Positions 1 to 6,355 of a DNA stretch of 35,267 nt are shown piece by piece. A program made the position numbers and the translations under genes. The DNA comes from a virus. The stretch spans positions 1 to 35,267 of the IMG/VR virus record IMGVR_UViG_3300024344_000060. One strand, given 5' to 3'. The notes under the pieces are model-generated. The model searched no databases. It saw only the letters and a list, made by a program, of their open reading frames with translations, and was not told the origin of the DNA. Every line of letters begins with the position of its first letter. The stretch's first letter is position 1.

Positions 1-1
1 T

Positions 2-325
2 ATGATAAATGATGAATTAAAAAAGAAACATGATGAAATGTTTAAGGAATGTATTGATTTAATGAGAGAGCCTATTTCTAAAATGGGTGACAAGTATCCA
101 TTAGAAATAATCAATGCGTCTTTAATTGAATTAGGTTTGAGAATGTCTATGATACAAGGGGGCACTTATCATACAATAAGAGTGTTCGCTAATGTTATGG
201 ATAACCTGGCGACCTTTGGTCAGATGATTGAAAAAGATTTACAATCTATGCTTGAAGAAGGACATGAGCCAAATCCATTTGACGATTGGAAGTACACGGA
301 TTCAACCAAGAAAACTATTCATTAA
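2..325 (+). CDS. Hypothetical protein, 107 aa, possibly 5'-truncated
   Basis: I do not recognise this small, mostly helical, charged protein. No membrane segment, signal peptide or cysteine motif is visible. The ATG lies at the second base of the window, so its ribosome binding site cannot be seen and the real start may be outside. A sigma-70-like promoter follows the stop, so this gene probably ends an upstream transcript. One copy of the AGGGGGCAC motif (157-165) lies inside the coding sequence. It is likely a real gene because the frame is open throughout and codon use matches its neighbours. Confidence 0.7.
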   Translation: MINDELKKKHDEMFKECIDLMREPISKMGDKYPLEIINASLIELGLRMSMIQGGTYHTIRVFANVMDNLATFGQMIEKDLQSMLEEGHEPNPFDDWKYTDSTKKTIH

Positions 326-333
326 GAATTTTG

Positions 334-362
334 TTGACATGGTGTCGACAATAGTATATAAT
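334..362 (+). promoter_or_regulatory. Sigma-70-type promoter
   Basis: A perfect TTGACA (334-339) and a perfect TATAAT (357-362) are separated by 17 bases. They lie in the 51-base gap between the first gene and the 52-aa gene at 377. Predicted transcription starts near 369, leaving almost no leader before the ATG. This would be read by host RNA polymerase and probably drives the small genes and the nuclease up to about 3409. Confidence 0.85.
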
Positions 363-376
363 ACATGGAGTGTGTG

Positions 377-535
377 ATGTATAAAAAGAAACTATTAATT
401 TTAATATTTAAAACCTCTGCCCTTGTGCAAACTTACTCTAATAAAGTAAGGGTGTGGGCATTGTATAAAATGCATGAAGTTAAAAAGCAAAGTAAATACA
501 AACCACACAAAAAATATATGAGAGGTAAGAAATGA
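377..535 (+). CDS. Small basic protein, 52 aa
   Basis: The frame starts at ATG 377, six bases after a GGAG (367-370), and ends in an ATGA overlap with the next gene (ATG 532, TGA 533-535). The product is strongly basic, with many Lys and no Asp. Its N-terminal third is hydrophobic (residues 6-19, rich in Leu and Ile), followed by a Lys-rich tail ending in MRGKK. I cannot assign a function. The promoter directly upstream, the good ribosome binding site and the coupled stop make it credible despite its size. Confidence 0.55.
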   Translation: MYKKKLLILIFKTSALVQTYSNKVRVWALYKMHEVKKQSKYKPHKKYMRGKK

Positions 536-813
536 AAAAATTTGATGTGACTACTTCCCATTGTTTTACACAGCATTGGGAGGTCGTGGCTAAAGATAAG
601 GAACAAGCCGCGAAAAAAATTATGGAAGGTGATTTAAAGTTTGATAAAACTTCAAGGACTTATGTGTCCAATAAGTTTACCCGTGCTTTGATAACGATTC
701 CAGATGCTACAGTATTGTCAGTTGAACCTATCAAACCTAATGATGTGGAAAAACATACAGATACTATTGACATAGATGTGGAGGGTAGTTATGGTGGAAC
801 AGATCCAGATTAA
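532..813 (+). CDS. Hypothetical protein, 93 aa
   Basis: A small soluble protein with an acidic C-terminus and no recognisable motif. The start ATG 532 follows an AGAGGT (521-526) and overlaps the stop of the upstream small gene, which suggests coupled translation. The N-terminal part (residues 1-60) alternates charged and beta-prone residues and looks folded; the last 25 residues, rich in Asp and Gly, look disordered. It overlaps the following membrane-protein gene by 23 bases. Function unknown. Confidence 0.7.
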   Translation: MKKFDVTTSHCFTQHWEVVAKDKEQAAKKIMEGDLKFDKTSRTYVSNKFTRALITIPDATVLSVEPIKPNDVEKHTDTIDIDVEGSYGGTDPD

Positions 814-1054
814 TAAAGTAACACCTCGAAGTGGTGCCTCGTGGTATATAAAATGGTTGGCATCAATTACATTGCTAGTAGGTATGTCATTTACTAGCAT
901 AGAACTTATCCCTTACAACTTATACTTACATCTGTTAGGTATAACAGGTTGGTTAGTTGTAGGAATATTGTGGCATGACCGAGCATTGATTACAGTAAAT
1001 GCTGTCGGAGCTTTTATATTCTTGAGTGGGATAGTAAAATATTATTACGGTTAG
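791..1054 (+). CDS. Small membrane protein, 87 aa, three TM segments
   Basis: Three hydrophobic segments are visible after an N-terminal cytosolic stretch: about residues 21-38, 42-62 and 65-83. A central 'GWLVVGILWHDRALI' region is of a kind I recall from small marine phage membrane proteins. An upstream in-frame ATG at 776 exists, but GGAGGG (780-785) lies five bases before ATG 791, so the shorter form is chosen. It begins inside the preceding gene. The function is not known; a role at the host inner membrane is inference from hydrophobicity only. Confidence 0.75.
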   Translation: MVEQIQINKVTPRSGASWYIKWLASITLLVGMSFTSIELIPYNLYLHLLGITGWLVVGILWHDRALITVNAVGAFIFLSGIVKYYYG

Positions 1055-1073
1055 CAGGAGAGGAGCCAGACAA

Positions 1074-1556
1074 ATGAATATATTTTTCTTAGATAAAACA
1101 CCATACAAATCAGCACAATATTTGTGCGATAAGCATGTGGTAAAAATGATATTAGAATCAGCACAGATGTTATCTACTGCTGTTCAAAGATACACAGGTA
1201 GAATGGAAGAACTATACAAACCTGCGTATCAAAATCATCCCATGACAAAATGGGTAGGAGATAGCCGCCCCAACTTTGAATGGGCAATGAGAAATGCACA
1301 TGGTATCCATGAAGAATATGCTTCAAGGTATGCCAGAATACATAAGTCTTCCAACATTCTAAATATTATTTGGAATGATAATTTAAAAAGTAAAATACCA
1401 GAAAGAAACTTAACAACCCCACCCCAATGTATGCCAGATAAATATAGATTGAGAAGCGATTTGTATGTAAAGGCATATAGAAATTATTATAAAGGAGAAA
1501 AAGAATACTTTGCCAAGTGGCAAAAAGGTAGACCACAACCACATTGGTGGCAGTAA
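1074..1556 (+). CDS. Conserved phage protein with CDKHVVKM motif, 160 aa
   Basis: This resembles a family that is common in myo-, sipho- and podoviruses. Its hallmarks are an N-terminal 'NIFFLD', a 'CDKHVVKMILESAQML' block (about residues 18-33), a central 'NHPMTKWVGDSRPNFEW' block (54-70) and a C-terminal Trp-rich end (PHWWQ). The conserved Cys, His, Lys and Trp residues suggest an enzyme or nucleic-acid-binding protein, but I know of no demonstrated activity. The ribosome binding site is AGGAGAGGAG (1055-1064). The stop overlaps the ATG of a tiny membrane peptide (TAATG). Confidence 0.8.
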   Translation: MNIFFLDKTPYKSAQYLCDKHVVKMILESAQMLSTAVQRYTGRMEELYKPAYQNHPMTKWVGDSRPNFEWAMRNAHGIHEEYASRYARIHKSSNILNIIWNDNLKSKIPERNLTTPPQCMPDKYRLRSDLYVKAYRNYYKGEKEYFAKWQKGRPQPHWWQ

Positions 1557-1639
1557 TGGAGTGGTTTCAAGATTACGGACTAACTATATTAGTTATATCT
1601 ATGGTAGGTATAGCTCTAATAATGTATAAAAATAAGTGA
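1556..1639 (+). CDS. Micro-protein, 27 aa, single TM helix
   Basis: A very short frame starts at ATG 1556, overlapping the preceding stop (TAATG), and ends at TGA 1637-1639. The peptide has a short polar N-terminus (MEWFQDYG), one hydrophobic stretch (about residues 8-23) and a basic tail (YKNK), an arrangement that suits a single-pass inner-membrane peptide. No independent ribosome binding site is seen, so it would rely on coupling. It fills what would otherwise be an 89-base gap in a genome with almost no gaps. Function unknown. Confidence 0.5.
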   Translation: MEWFQDYGLTILVISMVGIALIMYKNK

Positions 1640-1645
1640 GGTAAT

Positions 1646-1897
1646 ATGCCCAAGAAAAAAGAAGAAATTGTTGAAGAAGAATTAGTCATACCAACAGAAC
1701 TCTTGGAAAAAGATCCTGTTGAATTGGCGACTGATGAAGAAGGAATTAAAACTATAATCTCTTATCTTAAAAAGACTAGAGAGAATATCAGAGCGGCAGA
1801 AAAAGCTGGCAAAAGAATCACTGGTAAATCTGCAAGGACTAAGACCCCAGAAAAAGCAGGCGATAATATTCTAGATGTGTTGGTGGATAATGTCTAA
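1646..1897 (+). CDS. Hypothetical protein, 83 aa, charged
   Basis: A highly charged small protein with an acidic N-terminal half (runs of Glu around residues 6-13) and a Lys/Arg-rich C-terminal half. Helix is predicted by eye through the middle. There is no motif I can name. The start ATG 1646 follows GTGAGG (1636-1641) within the end of the micro-protein gene. The last eight bases overlap the next gene. Size and charge pattern would fit a small DNA- or protein-binding regulator, but this is not evidence of one. Confidence 0.7.
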   Translation: MPKKKEEIVEEELVIPTELLEKDPVELATDEEGIKTIISYLKKTRENIRAAEKAGKRITGKSARTKTPEKAGDNILDVLVDNV

Positions 1898-2129
1898 GGA
1901 AAAAGATAAGATAGATTTCATAGGCAAGTACCACCCCCACCCCAAAGAAGCACCTAAGCATTGGCGTATGGCTCGCATGAAAGAACTTCGTGCAGAGGTT
2001 ATGGCTAGACGCTTAGAAAAGAAAAGGCAATGGGGTTTAATGGAACAACACACAAAACAATGGGGGCTTTTAGCTGTGTATCTAATTGCTTTTGTTATAG
2101 TGGTGTTGGGTATGAAGGAGTTAATGTAA
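1890..2129 (+). CDS. Hypothetical protein, 79 aa, C-terminal TM anchor
   Basis: The N-terminal two thirds are basic and helical (Arg, Lys and Glu rich, with several His near residues 14-20). The last 20 residues form a clear hydrophobic segment (LLAVYLIAFVIVVLGM). This gives a tail-anchored topology with a cytosolic basic domain. A longer in-frame start at 1875 exists, but ATG 1890 follows GGTGGAT and is favoured. The stop overlaps the ATG of the nuclease gene (TAATG, 2127-2131). Function unknown. Confidence 0.65.
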   Translation: MSKEKDKIDFIGKYHPHPKEAPKHWRMARMKELRAEVMARRLEKKRQWGLMEQHTKQWGLLAVYLIAFVIVVLGMKELM

Positions 2130-3085
2130 TGGAACAACCAGAAAAATTAAAGAAGTATTTAATTCAAGACGATAAACCTAGACAAGCTATATGGGATTCA
2201 TCTAGCCTGTCTACATTTTCTGCATGCCCTAGAGCATACAATCTTTCCAACCTATTGGGATATAAATTAAAACTCTATGCCCCTGTCACAGGATTTGGAT
2301 CAGCAGTACATGACGGCTTTGAAGTTTTAGATAAAGGCAAACATGAAGGCAAGTCTAAAGATGAGTCAGTAAATAAAGCAGTTACTTTTATTATAAAAGA
2401 ATACGGCAAAGACTTATCACAAGCTGAAGATAAAGCCAGAGGTCTTGAGGCGGCAATAAGGACAGTAGTATGGAGAGCCGAAGAATATTGGGAAGACACT
2501 TTAAAAATTGCGACCATGCCAAATGGTGCCCCCTGTCTAGAGAAAAGGTTTGAAGTTCCTTTTGGAGAGCGAGGTCATAGATTTTCTGGAAGGATAGATA
2601 AGATAGTGGAGTTAAATAATCGTTTGTATTTATGTGATACTAAAACAACAAAGGCTTCGCTTACTGATTTATATTTTAGAAACTTCCAACCAAGCAATCA
2701 AATCTATGCGTACATCTGGGCGGCTAGATTCGTATTGGGTTTAAACATTGCAGGATTTATTATTGATGCTGTACAAACAGGTGTACATTTTTGTAGATTT
2801 AATAGAAGCATATTTAATGTATCAAAAGAATCTATACTAGAATGGTACAACGATGCACAGTATCATATCTCTTTGTCAGATGCATATGCAGATAACGGTT
2901 GGTATCCTGCCAACTTTACATCATGTGGCAACTATGGTGGTTGTAAGTTCAGAGAAGTATGTGGTGAATCACCTGAACACCGTACGATTTTGTTAGAAGA
3001 AGACTTCATTCGTGACCCGCATGCTGACTTGCAAGTGGATAATGTTATTCATGTGCCAGAAAATATATTTAGGAAAAAGAAATGA
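2129..3085 (+). CDS. PD-(D/E)XK nuclease, Cas4/RecB-like with likely Fe-S cluster, 318 aa
   Basis: The order of motifs matches Cas4/AddB/RecB-type nucleases: an N-terminal 'LSTFSACPRAYNL' with Cys33, a His at about 61, a core 'GRIDKI' (Asp157), 'CDTKTT' with Asp170-x-Lys172, and a 'QIYAY' helix near 191. Three more cysteines near the C-terminus (266, 272, 278) with Cys33 could hold a 4Fe-4S cluster, as in Cas4. The expected activity is DNA end resection in phage recombination or repair. The frame extends upstream to 2030, but ATG 2129 has AAGGAG (2115-2120) and overlaps the previous stop. An antisense GGGGGCAC motif lies at 2526-2534. Confidence 0.85.
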   Translation: MEQPEKLKKYLIQDDKPRQAIWDSSSLSTFSACPRAYNLSNLLGYKLKLYAPVTGFGSAVHDGFEVLDKGKHEGKSKDESVNKAVTFIIKEYGKDLSQAEDKARGLEAAIRTVVWRAEEYWEDTLKIATMPNGAPCLEKRFEVPFGERGHRFSGRIDKIVELNNRLYLCDTKTTKASLTDLYFRNFQPSNQIYAYIWAARFVLGLNIAGFIIDAVQTGVHFCRFNRSIFNVSKESILEWYNDAQYHISLSDAYADNGWYPANFTSCGNYGGCKFREVCGESPEHRTILLEEDFIRDPHADLQVDNVIHVPENIFRKKK

Positions 3086-3300
3086 GATTAATAATTTTAC
3101 TATTGTGTTTGTTAAGTTTAAATAATTGCACATATTTTGTTGCTAAAGAAACTGCTAAGATAGTTTTAGATACTGACAAGAACCCAGAGAAAAAAGAAAA
3201 GATACTTAAGAAACAAAACCTAAAGAAAGAAGCTAACAAAAAGAAAGCAAAAGATTTTTATTGTAGTAAGATTGAAGACCCTGTGAAGTGTAATGAGTAG
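3082..3300 (+). CDS. Small putative lipoprotein or secreted protein, 72 aa
   Basis: The start overlaps the nuclease stop (ATGA, 3082-3085). The N-terminus has Arg2, a Leu/Ile-rich core (residues 3-12) and 'SLNNC' at 12-16, like a signal peptide with a weak lipobox; Asn in the -1 position is not canonical. The mature part is Lys-rich and helical with two further Cys (residues 60 and 69) that could pair in the periplasm. Small lipoproteins in phages can act in superinfection exclusion or as outer-membrane spanins; neither can be argued from this sequence alone. Confidence 0.65.
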   Translation: MRLIILLLCLLSLNNCTYFVAKETAKIVLDTDKNPEKKEKILKKQNLKKEANKKKAKDFYCSKIEDPVKCNE

Positions 3301-3409
3301 GGCAGATTTAAAAAGAAAGAATCATAAGGGAAGGAGAAAGATAGGTTCTCGTAAGAGAAAGAATCGCAGACGTATTAGATTAAAATTACGTGTGAGAAAC
3401 AAAAGATAA
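3293..3409 (+). CDS. Arg/Lys-rich peptide, 38 aa
   Basis: A 38-residue frame (ATG 3293 to TAA 3407-3409) overlaps the last eight bases of the preceding gene. It holds 13 Arg and 8 Lys and only one acidic residue, so more than half the peptide is basic. Such composition fits a nucleic-acid-binding or condensing peptide, but no family is recognised. No strong ribosome binding site is seen. It ends a few bases before a new promoter, so it closes the first operon. Similar tiny basic proteins occur at 13995, 16254 and 18331. Confidence 0.5.
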   Translation: MSRADLKRKNHKGRRKIGSRKRKNRRRIRLKLRVRNKR

Positions 3410-3412
3410 TTG

Positions 3413-3447
3413 TTGACAATTATTTTATTTGTGGTAGTATTATAAAT
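3413..3447 (+). promoter_or_regulatory. Sigma-70-type promoter
   Basis: TTGACA at 3413-3418 is followed by a 15-base block, GGTAGTATTATAAAT (3433-3447). The -10 could be TAGTAT (3435-3440, spacer 16) or TATTAT (3438-3443, spacer 19). The same 15-base block recurs exactly after the nrdB promoter TTGACA at 12080. The promoter sits between the Arg/Lys peptide and the Sak4-like gene, whose AGGAG lies at 3451-3455, and should drive the replication and recombination operon. Confidence 0.75.
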
Positions 3448-3461
3448 TATAGGAGATAAGT

Positions 3462-4280
3462 ATGGCAAGTATTAAAAATCATCAATCAACTGATGTTACT
3501 AAACTATTACTCGTAGGAGATAGTGGTTCTGGTAAGACGGCTTCATTGGCTCAGCTCGCAAATGCTGGATACAATTTACGTATCTTGGATTACGATGATG
3601 GGTTAGCTATTCTTCCAGAGTTTCTAACTGCTGATGCAGTAGATAGAGTTAGTTACGTAACGTTGAAAGACCCCATTGGAAAGGCAGATTCTTTTCGAAG
3701 GGGTGTTAATTTAATTTCAAATTGGAAAGACGAAGGAGAAGACTTCGGGCCTGTTAGTAAGTGGACATCTAAAGATGTCTTAGTCATTGACAGTCTAACC
3801 CTAATGGGTGAAGCGGCTTTAAGGGGGGCACTTGTATTTAATAACAAGAAGCCAACCGATCAAGCTAGCCAACCAGAATGGGGCACTGCGGCTCGCGATG
3901 TACAACACATTGTACAATACATAACAGGTACTGAAGCACCATGTAATGTGGTAGTAACAACCCATATGCAATATATGGAAGGCGATTTGGGTGTGTCTAA
4001 AGCATATCCAACTAGTGTCGGTTCAAAGTTATCAACCAAGTTAGGTAGATACTTTAACTGTGTATGCAGAATTGATACTAGAAGTTCTAGCAAAGGAGTT
4101 GAGCGAACTTTGAGAACTGTATCCGATCATCGCATGGATCTAAAAGTAACGGCACCAAAATTAATTGAGCCTAATACTGAATTAGATTTAGCTAAGTTGT
4201 TCGGAGCAATACAAAAGAATGCTCAACAAAAATTATCCAAGAAGGATAATGTAATTAACATCAAGACAGGAGGTAATTAA
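3462..4280 (+). CDS. Sak4-like RecA-fold ATPase (recombination), 272 aa
   Basis: A P-loop NTPase with Walker A 'GDSGSGKT' (residues 19-26), an acidic patch 'DYDDG' (43-47), Walker B 'VLVID' (106-110) and a sensor-like 'VVVTTHMQ' segment. This pattern and length match phage Sak4-type ATPases, which help single-strand annealing proteins in phage recombination. The next gene encodes a putative ssDNA-binding protein, and the Sak4/SSB pairing is common. The start has AGGAG at 3451-3455. The stop overlaps the next ATG (TAATG). A GGGGGGCAC copy lies at 3823-3831 in the sense strand. Confidence 0.8.
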   Translation: MASIKNHQSTDVTKLLLVGDSGSGKTASLAQLANAGYNLRILDYDDGLAILPEFLTADAVDRVSYVTLKDPIGKADSFRRGVNLISNWKDEGEDFGPVSKWTSKDVLVIDSLTLMGEAALRGALVFNNKKPTDQASQPEWGTAARDVQHIVQYITGTEAPCNVVVTTHMQYMEGDLGVSKAYPTSVGSKLSTKLGRYFNCVCRIDTRSSSKGVERTLRTVSDHRMDLKVTAPKLIEPNTELDLAKLFGAIQKNAQQKLSKKDNVINIKTGGN

Positions 4281-4717
4281 TGGCTGATGTAAGTGACTTT
4301 TTATCGATGAATCCAGAGGATATACCAGAGTCTATAACTTTACCAGAGGGTAGTTATGACTTTGTTATTACATCTTATCGTACGGATAAAGTCGGTGAAA
4401 ACCAAAACGAAATTGTGCGTCTTAATTGTAAGGCTAATGCAGTTTTAGAATCTGATATTACGGATGCAGATCTAGAGAACTGTGATGGTACTCGATTAGA
4501 ATTTTGGGCAACCAAGAAAGCACTTAGACAGGGTAACCCTGTGATTTCACTCAAAGCTTTCCTAACAAAATCACTCGGTATGAGTGGTGTTTCGTTCGGG
4601 GAAATGCTTGAACAATCTATTGGACAATCGTTTAGTGGTATCGTTAAACACGAAATGGTTGGACGTAACAAAGATATACTTCAAGCTTCAGTATCAAGAG
4701 TATTGAACAACAAGTAG
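4280..4717 (+). CDS. Putative ssDNA-binding protein (DUF669-like), 145 aa
   Basis: The protein starts 'MADVSDFLSMNPEDIPES', then has a beta-rich stretch (about residues 22-95) that includes 'LPEGSYDFVITSYRT' and a 'LEFWATKKAL' segment, then a short helical part. This layout resembles the DUF669-type phage proteins found beside Sak4 ATPases and thought to bind single-stranded DNA. No acidic tail typical of bacterial SSB is present. AGGAGG (4269-4274) precedes the ATG. The assignment rests on context and general fold and is moderate. Confidence 0.65.
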   Translation: MADVSDFLSMNPEDIPESITLPEGSYDFVITSYRTDKVGENQNEIVRLNCKANAVLESDITDADLENCDGTRLEFWATKKALRQGNPVISLKAFLTKSLGMSGVSFGEMLEQSIGQSFSGIVKHEMVGRNKDILQASVSRVLNNK

Positions 4718-4723
4718 TATCTT

Positions 4724-5797
4724 ATGGGTGAGTATGCAGTTAAGCAAAGAGTTCCTTCTCAATTAAAGAAGGGGGCAAAGATAGCCATAGTCATGGACTA
4801 TCCTAACTCTAATGAAGTTCGCTTGAATAAAATACTTGCAGGAGATTTTATAGTCAATAAGATTTGTAGACTAGCAGGGATACAAATAGAAGATTGTATG
4901 CTCACCCACACTATTCAACTTAAACCTGCACAAGACAACCCCCAAAATTTTTTTCACAAACGTTCTGAATATAAAGCTTTGTGTAAAGATAGTGAGTGGC
5001 GTTCTTCCTATCCGATTACCACCTATGGCTACCTCAAGCAGGAGATGGAGCAAGACTTACAACGTTTATACAATGAACTCAATGAGACAAACCCCAATGT
5101 TATTATAGCAATGGGGGGAGTTTCATTGTGGGCACTCACAGGATTTGATAAGGTAGGTATATACAGAGGTGCTGTTATTCCTTCAACTCAAGAAAGATTG
5201 AAACAGGTTAAGGTAGTACCTTCTTATAATCCTTCTGCCGTAGTTAGAAACTATGGCTTCAGAGCACACGTTTATTCTGACTTTAAAAAAGCTAAACGTG
5301 AATCAGAATTTTCACATATTAATTATACAACAAGAGAGCTATGGATTGAGCCTCAGTTAGACGACATGTATGCATTTGAATCAGAATACATACATAGAAA
5401 TAATGCTGAGGCACCATTGGCTTTCGATATTGAAACAGCGGGAGGGCAGATAACGTGTATTGGATTTGCCCCCTCTTTAAATCATGCAATCGTGGTCCCA
5501 TTTAAGTACAACTATTGGTCACGTGATGAAGAAGACAAAGCGTGGGCATGGGTTAAAGACTTATTGGAAGATACGAACTTAGTTAAAGTTGCACAGAATC
5601 AAACGTATGACATATCATGGTTAGCTTACAAACAGAATATAAAAGTAAGTGGACTAGTACATGATACAATGCATGCACAACATTCACTGCAGCCAGAAAT
5701 GGAAAAAGGTTTAGGTTTTCTCGGCTCCATATACACTAATGAAAGTGCATGGAAAACATTAGCCAAGTTCTCTAAGAGCACAAAAGCTGATGAGTAG
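4724..5797 (+). CDS. UDG-like domain fused to 3'-5' exonuclease domain (N-terminal half of split Pol A), 357 aa
   Basis: Residues 1-190 resemble the family 4 uracil-DNA glycosylase fold once called 'SPO1 DNA polymerase-related', with 'MDYPNSNEV' (24-32) in place of the catalytic GExPG motif and 'NPSAVVR' (169-175) in place of HPS. The catalytic motif is degenerate, so activity is doubtful. Residues 230-345 form a DEDD exonuclease: Exo I 'FDIET' (Asp235, Glu237), Exo II 'NQTYD' (Asn292, Asp296) and 'YTNESAWK' (337-344). The protein stops before Exo III. The missing motif and the polymerase domain lie 530 bases downstream in a separate gene (6324-7844). The stop overlaps the GTG start of the next gene (TAGTG). 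No strong ribosome binding site precedes ATG 4724. Confidence 0.8.
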   Translation: MGEYAVKQRVPSQLKKGAKIAIVMDYPNSNEVRLNKILAGDFIVNKICRLAGIQIEDCMLTHTIQLKPAQDNPQNFFHKRSEYKALCKDSEWRSSYPITTYGYLKQEMEQDLQRLYNELNETNPNVIIAMGGVSLWALTGFDKVGIYRGAVIPSTQERLKQVKVVPSYNPSAVVRNYGFRAHVYSDFKKAKRESEFSHINYTTRELWIEPQLDDMYAFESEYIHRNNAEAPLAFDIETAGGQITCIGFAPSLNHAIVVPFKYNYWSRDEEDKAWAWVKDLLEDTNLVKVAQNQTYDISWLAYKQNIKVSGLVHDTMHAQHSLQPEMEKGLGFLGSIYTNESAWKTLAKFSKSTKADE

Positions 5798-6162
5798 TGA
5801 AGCGACCACATTTTTTTACAGCAAAAGCTGTTGACGATAGGTGGGGTGAGTTAGATGCTCACGTAAGATTATGGCGAGCAACATTAGATCAACTGTTGCA
5901 AGACCTCATATACGTGGGAAGTGGTAAGGAAGATAAGAAAGCTTTTATTACTGCATGGGAATGGTTTGAAAACAACCATGAAGATTTTAAAATGGTGTGT
6001 GACTTAGCTGATCTAGATCATCAAAGAACACGAAAGGAATTGAAAGATTTAATAGCGAGGGTAAATGGTAATAGACATAAACGACAATTTAAAAATAGCC
6101 GCAAAGCTTTTGAGTGGCAAAAGGGAACAGGAGTACGGAAACAAAAAGATAAACCACGATAA
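5797..6162 (+). CDS. Hypothetical protein between the polymerase halves, 121 aa
   Basis: It starts at GTG 5797 inside the TAGTG junction with the exonuclease gene. The protein is helical and charged, with Trp-rich patches (around residues 16, 26, 51, 53 and 109) and a strongly basic C-terminus (residues 90-121, many Lys and Arg). I recognise no nuclease, GIY-YIG or HNH motif, so it does not look like a homing endonuclease. It overlaps the next gene by about 98 bases in another frame. Function unknown; its place between two parts of the polymerase suggests a replication role only by position. Confidence 0.65.
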   Translation: MKRPHFFTAKAVDDRWGELDAHVRLWRATLDQLLQDLIYVGSGKEDKKAFITAWEWFENNHEDFKMVCDLADLDHQRTRKELKDLIARVNGNRHKRQFKNSRKAFEWQKGTGVRKQKDKPR

Positions 6163-6355
6163 CATTGCTGTGTTGTGGTCAGCTTATTTGGGTACAAAGT
6201 TAAGTGCTCATGACGTTGCTATATTAATGTTGTTATTAAAAATAGCAAGAACAAAATCTGGGAATCCTACCGAAGATACATACATAGATATGGTGGGGTA
6301 TTCAGCTATTGCAGGAGAATTGTGTGAAGATAGTAAAGAACACGGAAATAAATAA
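6065..6355 (+). CDS. DUF6378-like phage protein, 96 aa
   Basis: The pattern 'EYGNKKINHDNIAVLWSAYLG' (around residues 23-43, with Tyr-Gly and Leu-Trp-Ser-Ala-Tyr-Leu-Gly), a 'LLKIARTKSG' helix and 'IDMVGYSAIAGE' near the C-terminus match a small helical family (DUF6378, as I recall it) common in phages. Its all-alpha layout recalls MazG/dUTPase-type folds, but activity is unproven. GAGGG (6057-6061) precedes ATG 6065. It overlaps the gene before by 98 bases and the polymerase gene after by 32 bases. Confidence 0.7.
   Translation: MVIDINDNLKIAAKLLSGKREQEYGNKKINHDNIAVLWSAYLGTKLSAHDVAILMLLLKIARTKSGNPTEDTYIDMVGYSAIAGELCEDSKEHGNK

Noticed and set aside
1074-1556. Pyrimidine-dimer glycosylase for the CDKHVVKM protein
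   Set aside because: The N-terminus and catalytic layout of T4 endonuclease V are not present, so only a conserved unknown family can be claimed.
2030-2128. Longer N-terminus for the PD-(D/E)XK nuclease
   Set aside because: The extension overlaps the TM-anchor gene and lacks a ribosome binding site, while ATG 2129 has AAGGAG and a TAATG junction.
5797-6323. Group I intron or intein interrupting the DNA polymerase
   Set aside because: The insert encodes two proteins without homing-endonuclease motifs, the polymerase half has its own ribosome binding site, and I saw no conserved intron core or intein splice residues by eye.
5780-6340. Sequencing error splitting the polymerase
   Set aside because: Two complete genes lie between the halves, so no single insertion or deletion could rejoin them.
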